DNA from: Fluviispira multicolorata
GTDB taxonomy: Bacteria > Bdellovibrionota_B > Oligoflexia > Silvanigrellales > Silvanigrellaceae
Direction of reading: 5' to 3'
Assembly (NCBI RefSeq): GCF_009208585.1
Contig: NZ_WFLN01000005.1
Span: forward strand, 1 to 64,000
Length of the DNA: 64,000 nt
In this document: positions 33,422-42,184 of the stretch, piece after piece
Position numbering within the stretch: the stretch's first letter is position 1
How the letters are laid out: each line of letters opens with the position of its first letter
Position numbers and translations under genes: made by a program
Notes under the pieces: generated by a model
The model's input: the letters and a program-made list of their open reading frames with translations, nothing else
Databases searched by the model: none
Told to the model about the DNA's origin: nothing

Positions 33422-34207
33422 TTAGTCAGGTGAGCGCAGTCTATAAAAAAGAGTTTCAGCATTGTGTGCTGTTACTTTTGCGAAATTTTCAGAATTAATA
33501 TTTCTTAACTTAGCAATAAACTCGCAGGTGTGAAGAATATGTGATGGTTCATTGGTTTTTCCTCTTAAAGGAACAGGCGATAAATAAGGACTGTCTGTTT
33601 CAATTAAGATTCTATTTTCAGGAATATATTTAGCAACTTCTTGTAAATCGATTGCGTTTTTAAAAGTAACAATTCCAGAGAAAGATAAATAAAAATCTTC
33701 TGCAAGATAATCTTTGGCCTCGCTCAATGTTCCTGTAAAGCAGTGAATTACACCTTTTAAGCCTTTCTTTGCAAATTGTTTTATTCTTGAATAAACATCT
33801 GTATGTGTTTCTCTCATATGAACAACTATAGGTAAATTTAATTCGAGTGCCATTTGTAAAAAGTATTCAAAACATTCTATTTGTTTGCCCATTGGGGATA
33901 GGGTGTAATGTCCATCAAGTCCAATTTCACCTATTCCTACAATTTTTTGATTGTTTAGAGCAATGGGGCGAATTTTTTCTGCTTCTTCAATTGTAAATTG
34001 ACTTGCATCGTGTGGTTGAATACCTAATGTTGCATATAAAATTTCTGAAGTTTTGATCTGTTCTTGTGCAAGAGTTATAGTTGCAGGATCATATGCAATA
34101 TTTATTATTTTTTGCACCCCACATGCTTTTGCTCGTTCAATTATTTCTGGTAAATTATTTTTGAGTTTATCTGAAACAAGATGGCAATGGGTATCAATTA
34201 ATTGCAT
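33422..34207 (-). CDS. tatD: TatD-family metal-dependent deoxyribonuclease
   Basis: 261 residues. The metal-site motifs IDTHCHL, GEIGLDGH, VHMRETHTD, GVIHCFTGT and IETDSPYLSPVPLRGKTNEPSH are all present and in order, matching the TatD/YcfH hydrolases used in DNA repair and 3'-end trimming. The full-length fit suggests the YcfH/TatD subgroup. It starts 14 bases after the acyl-CoA dehydrogenase stop and precedes hrpB by 12 bases. Confidence 0.92.
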   Translation of the reverse strand: MQLIDTHCHLVSDKLKNNLPEIIERAKACGVQKIINIAYDPATITLAQEQIKTSEILYATLGIQPHDASQFTIEEAEKIRPIALNNQKIVGIGEIGLDGHYTLSPMGKQIECFEYFLQMALELNLPIVVHMRETHTDVYSRIKQFAKKGLKGVIHCFTGTLSEAKDYLAEDFYLSFSGIVTFKNAIDLQEVAKYIPENRILIETDSPYLSPVPLRGKTNEPSHILHTCEFIAKLRNINSENFAKVTAHNAETLFYRLRSPD

Positions 34208-34221
34208 AAATACAAAATCCT

Positions 34222-35385
34222 TTACTCAAAGGCAGCAATTCCTGTGAGCTGTTGTCCTACAATCAGTAGATGAATATCGTTGGTACCTTCATATGTATAA
34301 ACTGATTCTAAATTGCACATATGGCGCATGCAACGGTATTCTCCACTGATTCCGTTCGCTCCTAAAATGTCACGCGTTGTTCTAGCACAGTCGAGCGCAA
34401 TTTGTACGTTATTTTGTTTGCCCATACTAATTTGAGCAGGTTTTATTTTTTTATTTTGTTTGAGTTTTGCAAGTTGAAGAGCAACTAAATTCCCTTTTGC
34501 TATTTCTGTTGACATAATTGCTAATTTTCTTTGAATGAGTTGGAATGATGCCAATGGTTTTTTAAACATAATACGTTCTTTAGTGTAATTTAGAGCTTCA
34601 TTTAAACAATCTTCTGCTGCTCCAAGCACACCAAAAACAATACCAAATCGTGCTTGATTTAAACACATAAGTGCATTCTTTATTCCGACTGTTTTTTCAA
34701 GTATATTCTCTTTTGGGATTTTGCAATTGTCGAAAAAAAGAGATCCTGTTTTAGATGCTCTAAGACTTAATTTATGGTGGATCTCAGGGGTTGAAAATCC
34801 TTTAGCTCCTTTTTCGACTAAAAAGCCCCGTATACCATTTTCTGTTTGTGCCCAAACAATAGCAATATCTGCAATGGGAGCGTTTGTTATCCATGTTTTT
34901 GAGCCATTTATGACCCAATGTTCACCCTCTTTTTTTGCAAATGTTTTCATGCCAGCAGGATCTGAACCAAAATCAGGTTCGGTCAAACCAAAACAGCCAA
35001 TGCATTCTCCTGCAGCCATTTTAGGTAAAAAATATTTTTTTTGTTCTTCTGAACCAAATGCATAAATAGCGTACATAGCAAGACTGCTTTGTACGCTTGC
35101 AAAACTACGTAAGCCGCTATCACCCCGCTCAAGTTCTTTCATGATGATTCCATAAGAAATTTCATCGAGACCTGCGCAGCCATAGCCATGTAAATTGGAA
35201 CCAAGTAAACCTAATTTTCCCATTTCCTTAATTAATTCTTTTGGGAAATGACCTTTCTCAAAATTATCAGTGATATTTGGTAAAAAATTATTTTTTACAA
35301 ATTTTTGCACTGTTTCTTTAATTAATATTTGTGAGTCATCTAATTCTTGAAAGGCGTCTAAGAAATCTGTTGCAAGAATATCCAT
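34222..35385 (-). CDS. Acyl-CoA dehydrogenase, glutaryl-CoA dehydrogenase-like
   Basis: 387 residues, full-length ACAD fold. The glutaryl-CoA dehydrogenase pattern is seen in DSGLRSFASVQSSLAMYAI (substrate arginine region), CFGLTEPDFGSDPAGM (FAD site), and the catalytic glutamate in YEGTNDIH. GcdH oxidises and decarboxylates glutaryl-CoA to crotonyl-CoA in lysine and tryptophan breakdown; its product could enter the FadIJ route encoded nearby. No partner CoA-transferase is seen here. The gene is 18 bases after the CoaD-like gene. Confidence 0.87.
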   Translation of the reverse strand: MDILATDFLDAFQELDDSQILIKETVQKFVKNNFLPNITDNFEKGHFPKELIKEMGKLGLLGSNLHGYGCAGLDEISYGIIMKELERGDSGLRSFASVQSSLAMYAIYAFGSEEQKKYFLPKMAAGECIGCFGLTEPDFGSDPAGMKTFAKKEGEHWVINGSKTWITNAPIADIAIVWAQTENGIRGFLVEKGAKGFSTPEIHHKLSLRASKTGSLFFDNCKIPKENILEKTVGIKNALMCLNQARFGIVFGVLGAAEDCLNEALNYTKERIMFKKPLASFQLIQRKLAIMSTEIAKGNLVALQLAKLKQNKKIKPAQISMGKQNNVQIALDCARTTRDILGANGISGEYRCMRHMCNLESVYTYEGTNDIHLLIVGQQLTGIAAFE

Positions 35386-35403
35386 GGATCAATCCTTTAA
35401 ATA

Positions 35404-36345
35404 TTATTTTTTAATATTTTCATATGCAAGTGTGACATCTACTTCATTAAATAGTTTTACAGAAGTTCTTCCTAAATTTTTTGCTAAAGAAAGAACGTAT
35501 GCAACTCCTGAATCTACATCTGAGGGAAAAATAGCATCTTGTTCAATACAGTATGATAAAATTGCCCACAATTGATTGACTTCATTTTTGGGATATATCT
35601 TTTTTTCTTTAATTTCATCTTTTAAGCGTGCACCATTTTGTTTTAAAAAAGAATCAACTAATTTTGAAGTTTTCACCATGACAGATCGAGAAATGCGCAC
35701 AATGCGATGAACAAGTGAAGAGAATAGAAGTTGTAAGCACTCTGAAAGATCCGTTTCACTTAAATTAGATGCATCTACGTCAAAGCGATGGGTAGAACAC
35801 ACTTCAATGAGATCAAAAATTTGACCTAAGACGCGCACCCAATTGAGCATCAACGCCTGTGCAACAAATTTCGATCCCACCGATTTAACGTGAGGTTTTC
35901 CAACGACTGTTTTTACGTAGGTTGAAGAACAATGCAGAAGCCTTGGCGGGCACATGATAGCCCATGTTTGAATTTTTGGGTTAATCGCTTGGTTTGAAAA
36001 GTAAAGATTAAACTCAGCCTCGAAATCGGTGGTTGAGCGAAGGCCACGAATAAGGTGTTCAATTTCATTTTCTTTTGCATAGTCAGCTACGAGTCCTTCT
36101 TGGGAATTGACTATGACTCTATCACCTATATGAAAGGGTGGATCGAGTGCCCACCAGTCTGAAAAAGGATCAATAGAATGAGCGATAACTCTTGCCCTGA
36201 CTTCAGGTTTTAACAAGCTTTGTTTAGCTGGGTTGATTGCTGAGATAACATGTACGCAATCAAAAACCTCAAGAGCAGAATCGAGTACAAATTGATGACC
36301 AAAAGTCCATGGGTCAAAGGATCCAGCATATACAGAAGATTTCAT
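35404..36345 (-). CDS. Phosphopantetheine adenylyltransferase-like protein with C-terminal extension
   Basis: 313 residues, twice the usual CoaD length (about 160). Residues 1-165 carry the CoaD signatures: AGSFDPWTFGH (T/HxGH nucleotide motif), NPAKQSLLKPEVRARVI, LIRGLRSTTDFEAEFNL and CSSTYVKTVVG. CoaD makes dephospho-CoA from phosphopantetheine. There is a small insertion near residue 65 (DPFSDWWALDPPFHIG). Residues 165-313 form a mostly helical domain that I do not recognise. It may be the cell's only CoaD, a fusion with a regulatory part, or a diverged paralogue. Confidence 0.75.
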   Translation of the reverse strand: MKSSVYAGSFDPWTFGHQFVLDSALEVFDCVHVISAINPAKQSLLKPEVRARVIAHSIDPFSDWWALDPPFHIGDRVIVNSQEGLVADYAKENEIEHLIRGLRSTTDFEAEFNLYFSNQAINPKIQTWAIMCPPRLLHCSSTYVKTVVGKPHVKSVGSKFVAQALMLNWVRVLGQIFDLIEVCSTHRFDVDASNLSETDLSECLQLLFSSLVHRIVRISRSVMVKTSKLVDSFLKQNGARLKDEIKEKKIYPKNEVNQLWAILSYCIEQDAIFPSDVDSGVAYVLSLAKNLGRTSVKLFNEVDVTLAYENIKK

Positions 36346-36532
36346 AGTTCACTCTTCATTTTTAATTTCATTCAAAGCAAGACAAAAATAAAGTTTTATC
36401 TTGATATGCCAAAGATGTGGCACGGAAAACCACTGGAGGAATTTAACCCCTTCTTTCATAATTGAGCAAGGATTCAAAATAAAATATCATTACTGAGAAA
36501 GCAAATTTAATAAAGACAAGGTAAGGGTGTGT

Positions 36533-37030
36533 ATGAAAAAAATACTTTTTTTTGAAAATAGCCCTGCGCTGCAGAGAGCATTTCGGATACTATTTTCAAA
36601 TATTGATGTTTATGATATTCATTTCGTAGAAAGTAGAGAAAAATTTGAGTTATGTCTAAAAGATGATATTTTTGATTTGATTGTGTCACATATTGATAAA
36701 TTATTTACAGATGAAAAAATCAATATAAAAAAGAAAAATTGGAGCCATGAAAGTATATTACTAATGTATGAAAATGGCGATAATATTTCGCATATTCAAG
36801 CAGATGGTTACGTTAACTTTATAGAAAAACCATTTGATGGTGCAACTTTTATTAATAAAGTTAACTTCATATTAGGTATTGATGATAATATTCCAACAAA
36901 AGAATTTCTTTCTCCAACTAAAGAAGTAGAAGAGTTTATAAAAGAAAAAGTTGAAAAATGGTTAATTGAGACAGCTCCTCAATATGCAAAAGAGGTGATT
37001 AGAGAAGAGATTTTAAAATTGATAAATTAA
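36533..37030 (+). CDS. Degenerate receiver-domain protein
   Basis: 165 residues. The fold reads like a response-regulator receiver: KKILFFENSPALQRAFRILF at strand 1, FDLIVSHIDKLF where the phospho-aspartate should be, and NFIEKPFDGATF with the conserved Lys-Pro. The acidic pair is replaced by EN, and the aspartate position appears to be His, so phosphorylation is doubtful (a pseudo-receiver). The tail WLIETAPQYAKEVIREEILKLI resembles the C-terminal helix of delta-proteobacterial stand-alone regulators. ATG 36533 (TAAGGG upstream) is preferred to the GTG two codons before. The 187 bases before it hold no gene. Confidence 0.65.
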   Translation: MKKILFFENSPALQRAFRILFSNIDVYDIHFVESREKFELCLKDDIFDLIVSHIDKLFTDEKINIKKKNWSHESILLMYENGDNISHIQADGYVNFIEKPFDGATFINKVNFILGIDDNIPTKEFLSPTKEVEEFIKEKVEKWLIETAPQYAKEVIREEILKLIN

Positions 37031-37061
37031 ATTTCAAAAGATTTTCAACTGAGCATAGCGA

Positions 37062-37496
37062 CTAATTATCTCTTAATACTACTAAATTAAAGGGGAGATT
37101 ATTTTTGCAAAGCTGATAACCAGGCATTACTGTAAAATTATTTAATTTTGGATTTCCTTTTGCAAACCGATACCAAGAATCACTTCTTGCTTCTCCTGGC
37201 TGTGCGTAATAATTATCACCGCAAATTTTTTCAATCACTTCATAATTATTGTCATCTATAAAAAAGAAGTTTTTTTCAAGTCTTGCTTTAGGGAAAAAAA
37301 TATAAGGTGAACAAATACCAAAGCTTTGAATACCATTTACTTCAAGATAACTTCCATTTGGATTCATTACCCAATACCAAAAGGATATATCATTTTTAGA
37401 TACGCAGTATACGAACCTCTTTTCAATTTCATTCGCGTAAAGATTTGAGCTAACTAATATCGATAGGACAAATAAATATTTTCTTAAATTTGGCAT
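37062..37496 (-). CDS. Hypothetical secreted protein
   Basis: 144 residues. A signal peptide (RKYLFVLSILVSSNLYA-NE) leads into a small mature domain with four cysteines (VYC, GICSP, KICGD, QLCKN) and several aromatic residues (SFWYWVMNPNGSY). Two disulphides are plausible in the periplasm. Family unknown. It follows another small secreted-protein gene by 33 bases, probably in one transcript. Confidence 0.65.
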   Translation of the reverse strand: MPNLRKYLFVLSILVSSNLYANEIEKRFVYCVSKNDISFWYWVMNPNGSYLEVNGIQSFGICSPYIFFPKARLEKNFFFIDDNNYEVIEKICGDNYYAQPGEARSDSWYRFAKGNPKLNNFTVMPGYQLCKNNLPFNLVVLRDN

Positions 37497-37529
37497 GTTT
37501 TTACATTCCTTTTCAGATAATTTTTTTAA

Positions 37530-37970
37530 CTAATTATTGCTTTGATCAAAGCTTGGAATAAATGAGCAATAGTCCCTCGGAGCATATACAAGCCTATTCC
37601 CATACATTGCAATAGAATCGGAATATTTGAATTTGGGATTAAGTGAAGCACCCCAAATATAGAATATGGAATCTTCATTTTTATCAAACCTAAAATAATA
37701 TTCATCTAAAACTGGAATAAGAATTGGCCATCGAAGGATTGATACACAAAATGTATTTCCTATTTGCTTATTTTTAATTGAATAGGTGCTTCCTACTCCT
37801 AGAGTAGTAGAGCAATTGCGACTTCCGTTGGTTGCAGTATCCATGTCAATTTGGCAAATACGTGCGACAAATGCGGTTCCAAGAGCAAAATCAAAGTTTA
37901 CTTCAATTGCGTTTGAAGATAAGCTTGGTAACATGATAGTACTTAATAGAATTAAAAATTTTTTTTTCAT
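37530..37970 (-). CDS. Hypothetical secreted protein
   Basis: 146 residues. A signal peptide (KKKFLILLSTIMLPSLSSNA-IE) is followed by a domain with four cysteines (ARICQID, SRNCSTT, NTFCVSI, RDYCSF) and many aromatic residues (DEYYFRFD, SIFYIWG). It has the same size, cysteine number and order as its downstream neighbour, but I could not align them convincingly, so a tandem-paralogue claim is unproven. Function unknown. Confidence 0.65.
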   Translation of the reverse strand: MKKKFLILLSTIMLPSLSSNAIEVNFDFALGTAFVARICQIDMDTATNGSRNCSTTLGVGSTYSIKNKQIGNTFCVSILRWPILIPVLDEYYFRFDKNEDSIFYIWGASLNPKFKYSDSIAMYGNRLVYAPRDYCSFIPSFDQSNN

Positions 37971-38191
37971 AATACTCCTATAATATTTTTAGTTGCCATA
38001 GATAAAATTTAAAATCAAGTAATTTTTTTGTATTTTTTACTTAATTTTATGATAATATACTATGAATAATGGAATGGTACTCTATTAAATTATGTTATTT
38101 AGATTAATTTTTTAGAAGAAATAAAAAATTTTATTTTTTTAATAGTTGTAAATCGATAATTTTTAATTATTTATTTGTAATTAAATAAAAT

Positions 38192-39067
38192 TTACTTATC
38201 TAAACACTTTCTTAAATTTCCATCATTTTCTTTTAATAATTTCTCTGCAGTTTTTAAATTTTTATATTTAATAAAAACACAGGCTAACTTTGCATTTCCC
38301 TTGCATTTTTCAATTGCCGCAAGCGCTGTTTCATTATCAACTTTACAGATATCTGAAACCATATTAACGCTTCTTTTAATGAGTTTTGCATTTGTTGCAT
38401 TCAAGTCAACCATATAAGAATCATATACATGATGTAAGCGTATCATAATTGTTGTTGTTATCATGTTTAATAAAATCTTTTGCGCTGTGCCTGCTTTCAT
38501 ACGAGTAGAGCCTGTGATGACTTCAGCTCCGGTATCAATAAAAAGTTTAATAAGGGCTTCATTTAGGAGGGGTGTGTTTGCAGTTGAGGAAATACCAATG
38601 GTTAAAGCTCCTGCTAAATTTGCTTCGCGCAAAACTCCAAGAGTAAATGGAGTTCTTCCGCTGGCTGCTAAACAAATAATAATATCTTTTCGATTTACTT
38701 TAATTTTTTTTGCTTCTTTTTCTCCATTTTCAATATTATCTTCGGCATTTTCAACTGCTTCAGTAAGTGCTTTAGGGCCTCCAGCAAGCAAGAACATTGT
38801 TTTATCTTTTGGCCAAGAAAATGTTGGGAAAAGCTCAGAACACTCCTGTGCTGCAATGCGTCCAGAAGTCCCTGCGCCAGCAAAAATAAGTCTGCCCCCA
38901 GCTTTTAACAAGGGAATGGATTTAGTAACAACAAGATCAATTTCTTCTATGACATTTTCAATAACGGATACTGCATTTAATTGAGATTCTAATATTGCTT
39001 GGAGAATATCTTTTGTTTCCCATAAATCAATATTATTATATCTTTCTGATTTTTTTTCCGTATTCAT
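38192..39067 (-). CDS. murQ: N-acetylmuramic acid 6-phosphate etherase
   Basis: Removes the lactyl ether of MurNAc-6-phosphate to give GlcNAc-6-phosphate, sending recovered murein sugar into metabolism. At 291 residues it is full length. Family marks are GGRLIFAGAGTSGRIAAQECSE-like text, AGGPKALTEAVENAEDN, the SIS-domain IICLAASGRTPFTLG, and EVITGSTRMKAGTAQKILLNM. It follows two short overlapping unknown genes by 5 bases. With the LdcA-Mpl fusion elsewhere, the genome recycles both the sugar and peptide parts of murein. Confidence 0.93.
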   Translation of the reverse strand: MNTEKKSERYNNIDLWETKDILQAILESQLNAVSVIENVIEEIDLVVTKSIPLLKAGGRLIFAGAGTSGRIAAQECSELFPTFSWPKDKTMFLLAGGPKALTEAVENAEDNIENGEKEAKKIKVNRKDIIICLAASGRTPFTLGVLREANLAGALTIGISSTANTPLLNEALIKLFIDTGAEVITGSTRMKAGTAQKILLNMITTTIMIRLHHVYDSYMVDLNATNAKLIKRSVNMVSDICKVDNETALAAIEKCKGNAKLACVFIKYKNLKTAEKLLKENDGNLRKCLDK

Positions 39068-39072
39068 ATTTT

Positions 39073-39537
39073 TTACTTTACTATTTTAAAAGTTTTTTTA
39101 TTTTTGCTTTTAGCAGCGTTCTCAATATCTTGTTCAATAATATACTTTCTCATTTGTATAGACAATTCATCCATAAAGTTTTGTGTAGCTAAAATGCTTT
39201 TTTGGATTTTTTCTTTACCAAAAAGTTCAGTCATTTGCCGAATAAACTCATCTGCAAACGCAGCCTGTAGTAACAAAAGTCCAGAAAGCTCTTGAATAAA
39301 GAACTCCTCTTGTACTTTAAAGGCTTTTAATACAGATTGCAGATGATTCACTGATATTGTTTGTCTTGAAGCTTCTTCATTGAGAGAGAACCAAATGGAC
39401 CAATTTCTTTGATCTGTTTGCTTGTGATACGAAATGCAAACCTGCATATTCTCTTCGTTGGAAAAGGTTAGATAGGCTTTATTATCAAGCGACATACGTT
39501 CAAACACTTCAAGAATGTTGTGAATTTCTGGTAGCAT
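39073..39537 (-). CDS. Hypothetical protein upstream of murQ
   Basis: 154 residues, soluble, with no signal peptide and no family recognised. The middle (QVCISYHKQTDQRNWSIWFSL) looks like beta strands and the rest helical, including FFIQELSGLLLLQAAFADEFIRQMTELFG. The C-terminus is lysine-rich. It overlaps the preceding gene by 29 bases and ends 5 bases before murQ, which argues for coupled translation and a shared role or simple compaction. Confidence 0.6.
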   Translation of the reverse strand: MLPEIHNILEVFERMSLDNKAYLTFSNEENMQVCISYHKQTDQRNWSIWFSLNEEASRQTISVNHLQSVLKAFKVQEEFFIQELSGLLLLQAAFADEFIRQMTELFGKEKIQKSILATQNFMDELSIQMRKYIIEQDIENAAKSKNKKTFKIVK

Positions 39538-39865
39538 GAAGGGCCTTCTTTTCTGCTGAATTTAGACTGTTATTGAGCGCTTCACGAATCGTTTGTCTTA
39601 AAAATTCTTTTGTAATCTCAATGGCATCTTGAATGATTGAAAGGTCTTCTTTTGTGTAGGTATCTGATTCTTTGTCTGAGTTGATACAACGGAAACATTG
39701 TTCTTGAATATTATATAAATAAGTCAATTTGCTTGTATATAGCTCGTATCTCAAATCAAGTGTGAGATCCGTGTCATCAATAGGAGCGCATATTTCTCCT
39801 GCTAGCTCTCTATAAAGCTCGTATGAGACATCAATTTTAATTGAATTTGCGCTTTGCTTTACCAC
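39509..39865 (-). CDS. Hypothetical protein, first gene of the murQ cluster
   Basis: 118 residues from GTG 39865, chosen because AGGGG lies 6 bases before it; the longer TTG start lacks a site. The protein is acidic and mostly helical (TYTKEDLSIIQDAIEITKEFLRQTI), with one pair of cysteines (EQCFRCINSD). No family recognised. Its end overlaps the next gene by 29 bases. Confidence 0.55.
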   Translation of the reverse strand: MVKQSANSIKIDVSYELYRELAGEICAPIDDTDLTLDLRYELYTSKLTYLYNIQEQCFRCINSDKESDTYTKEDLSIIQDAIEITKEFLRQTIREALNNSLNSAEKKALHATRNSQHS

Positions 39866-39949
39866 TAAAAACCCCTTAAATATCAATTATTTATATGAAA
39901 TTGATATGTTCTACCTTCTTTGAAGATATCGGAGTCTGTACTCAATTCT

Positions 39950-40840
39950 TTAGAAAAGTGTGGAAGATAGGTAGTTTTTTAGAAAGCTTGTGCGATGGAT
40001 TGGGCTAATACCGATCTGTTGTATGAGACTGAGATGTTTTGGAGTGCCGTAGCCCTTATGATTAGAAAAACCATAAGTAGGGTATTGAAAGTCCTGTTTT
40101 TCCATACAAGTATCTCGATAAACTTTAGCAATAATACTTGAAAACCCTACGCTTACAAAAAGATCGTCTGCTTTAATGACCGTTATTTGTAAATTATTTA
40201 TAAATTTTAATGGAAGTTTTATAGAATGATTACCATCCATTAAGATCACTGCAGAAGATAATATAGAGTTTTTAACAGTCTCATTTAAATGCGTTCTTTC
40301 ATTCAATAGAATGAGTGCGCGTGCTGCGGCCAGTTGCACTGAGTTCCAGATATTATAATTATCGATTTCATTTGCGGTGACTTCTCCTAAGGCGAATGAA
40401 ATGCATTCAAACGCTGCGGAGCTTTTTCTTTCAAAATCTTTACCAATATTTTCATATTGATCTAAATAAATGTGTTTCTTATTTTTTGAAATAAATATTT
40501 CTTCTGGATTATTAGGAAAATTACATTCCACAGGTATAGATTCAAAAGAATAATTATATTCATAAATAATTTTTTGAAAACAAGCTTTTCTTTTTTTCTC
40601 TGAGATTTTTTTACTGTCTTTAATTTCAGAAAGCCATTCTTGTTTTTTAAAGGAATATTGCTTTAATCTGTCTTTTAAAATCCATAAGCTTGCGCAGCTA
40701 ACGACCGAGCCTGCAACACAGCCACGACCGACTTCATCAATAGCTATAAATGCTGAAAATTCGTCTTTAGAACTGAATTCTGTAGAAAGAATTTTCAGCA
40801 AAATATCTTCATTTTTAAACCGATTTTTTTGTAAATTCAT
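39950..40840 (-). CDS. rnhB: Ribonuclease HII, extended form
   Basis: Nicks RNA in RNA-DNA hybrids, including single misincorporated ribonucleotides. The metal-site motif is IAIDEVGRGCVAGSVVSCA (D-E pair), with later aspartates in LMDGNHSIKLP and KADDLFVSVGFSSIIAKVYRD, and the tail YGFSNHKGYGTPKHL is typical. At 296 residues it is about 80-90 longer than most. The extra sits in the N-terminal 25 residues and in a central insert of about 60 residues (around NPEEIFISKNKKHIYLDQ). Codon use matches its neighbours. The trxA gene lies 8 bases upstream. Confidence 0.88.
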   Translation of the reverse strand: MNLQKNRFKNEDILLKILSTEFSSKDEFSAFIAIDEVGRGCVAGSVVSCASLWILKDRLKQYSFKKQEWLSEIKDSKKISEKKRKACFQKIIYEYNYSFESIPVECNFPNNPEEIFISKNKKHIYLDQYENIGKDFERKSSAAFECISFALGEVTANEIDNYNIWNSVQLAAARALILLNERTHLNETVKNSILSSAVILMDGNHSIKLPLKFINNLQITVIKADDLFVSVGFSSIIAKVYRDTCMEKQDFQYPTYGFSNHKGYGTPKHLSLIQQIGISPIHRTSFLKNYLSSTLF

Positions 40841-40848
40841 TTTAATAA

Positions 40849-41190
40849 TTAATGAGATTCACTGTTATGAAGGGCTTCAATTTGGTTTAAAATGACTTTT
40901 TTAGGTTGGTTGCCAACAAGCTCTGCAACTTTTTGTCCATCTTTTACAAAAGCAAGAAATGGAATGTTACGAATGTTAAATTTTGCCGCAAGTTGTGGAT
41001 TTTCTTCAACATTTACTTTGCAAACTTTGATTTTATCTTTGTGCTCATCAGCTATTTGTTCAAGAATTGGTGCGAGCGCAAGGCATGGACCACACCAATC
41101 AGCCCAAAAGTCTACAAGAACTGGAATTTTGCTTTCAAGCACTTCGGTTTGAAAGTTTTTATCTGTAATTTTTGATACTAAGTCGGACAT
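40849..41190 (-). CDS. trxA: Thioredoxin
   Basis: 113 residues with the complete thioredoxin fold and active site WADWCGPCLALAP; the cis-proline stretch NIRNIPFLAFVKDGQKV follows. It reduces disulphides in the cytoplasm using thioredoxin reductase. No signal peptide. The nearby rnhB gene, 8 bases downstream, is in the same transcript. A gap of 94 bases separates it from rapZ. Confidence 0.95.
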   Translation of the reverse strand: MSDLVSKITDKNFQTEVLESKIPVLVDFWADWCGPCLALAPILEQIADEHKDKIKVCKVNVEENPQLAAKFNIRNIPFLAFVKDGQKVAELVGNQPKKVILNQIEALHNSESH

Positions 41191-41284
41191 GGGATTCCCT
41201 TTCTAATTATTGGCTCAAAACGTTTAAGAACCATACCCATAAGTTGTATCGGCTGACAGTCTTGGTCAAGGGGGAAGGAGCGAT

Positions 41285-42184
41285 TTACTCAAGTTCGGCA
41301 TGGCGATGTTCAACATTTACGAAAGGGAGAGTCTCGCGGAATATCCGAGCGAGTTCTTCAGAAATGGCTACGCTTCGGTGTTTTCCTCCTGTGCAGCCAA
41401 TGCCAATTGAAAAGTAATGTTTTCCTTCATCCAGATATAGAGGATACAGAAATTGAATGAGATCAACAACTTTATCTATAAAAGGTTGCACACGATTGTC
41501 AGAAAAAACATAATTTTTGACAGAGGGATCAAGTCCTGTTAACTCGCGTAAATGAGACTCATAATGAGGATTTTTAAAACAGCGAACATCAAAAATGGTG
41601 TCGAGATCATTTGGTGAGTTATATTTAAATCCGAATGAAACGATATTAAGTAAGAGATGTTTTTTAAGATCTGATAATGCAAAATGATTGTGTAGAAATC
41701 TTTTTAAATTTTGTGTAGACATATTTGAAGTGTCTAATATGCGATTTGCAAGATTTTTTATTGGTTCTAAAGTAACGATATCAAGATTTATTGCCTCAAT
41801 TAAACTCAACCGAGGTTCATTTGTATTTAAAGGATGTTGTCTTCTCGTTTCACGAAATCTTTTAATGACAACATCGTCTGAAGCTTTTAAATACAGAATT
41901 TGCAAATGACATAATTCTGATAATACTTCATAGTTTTCTTGAAATGTATTTGGAATATCTTTATCGCGAGAGTCAAGGGCAAGTGCAATATGAGGGTATT
42001 TAATTTTTTCTGATTTTATAGAATCAGTAAAAGATTTTAAAAGAACTGAAGGTAAATTGTCTATACAATAATAACCTAGGTCTTCCAGTGCGTGGATTGC
42101 AATTGTTTTTCCAGATCCAGCTAAGCCAGTTACAATGACTAATTTTTTTTTATTTTGAGAATCAGTTAAAAGTATATCATTCAT
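41285..42184 (-). CDS. rapZ: RNase adapter / nucleotide-binding protein RapZ
   Basis: 299 residues with Walker A in VTGLAGSGKTIAIHALEDLGYYCIDNLP, the family's IALALDSRDKDI and RFRETRRQHPL, and the C-terminal GIGCTGGKHRSVAISEELA. In enterobacteria RapZ senses glucosamine-6-phosphate and controls glmS through small RNAs; elsewhere the role is less clear. Here the neighbours are ptsN (ATGA overlap), hpf and rpoN, the classical rpoN cluster, while glmM lies farther along. Confidence 0.94.
   Translation of the reverse strand: MNDILLTDSQNKKKLVIVTGLAGSGKTIAIHALEDLGYYCIDNLPSVLLKSFTDSIKSEKIKYPHIALALDSRDKDIPNTFQENYEVLSELCHLQILYLKASDDVVIKRFRETRRQHPLNTNEPRLSLIEAINLDIVTLEPIKNLANRILDTSNMSTQNLKRFLHNHFALSDLKKHLLLNIVSFGFKYNSPNDLDTIFDVRCFKNPHYESHLRELTGLDPSVKNYVFSDNRVQPFIDKVVDLIQFLYPLYLDEGKHYFSIGIGCTGGKHRSVAISEELARIFRETLPFVNVEHRHAELE

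Noticed and set aside
37062..37970. Two small secreted four-cysteine proteins as tandem paralogues
   Set aside because: They share size and cysteine number, but I could not find a consistent alignment beyond short aromatic stretches.
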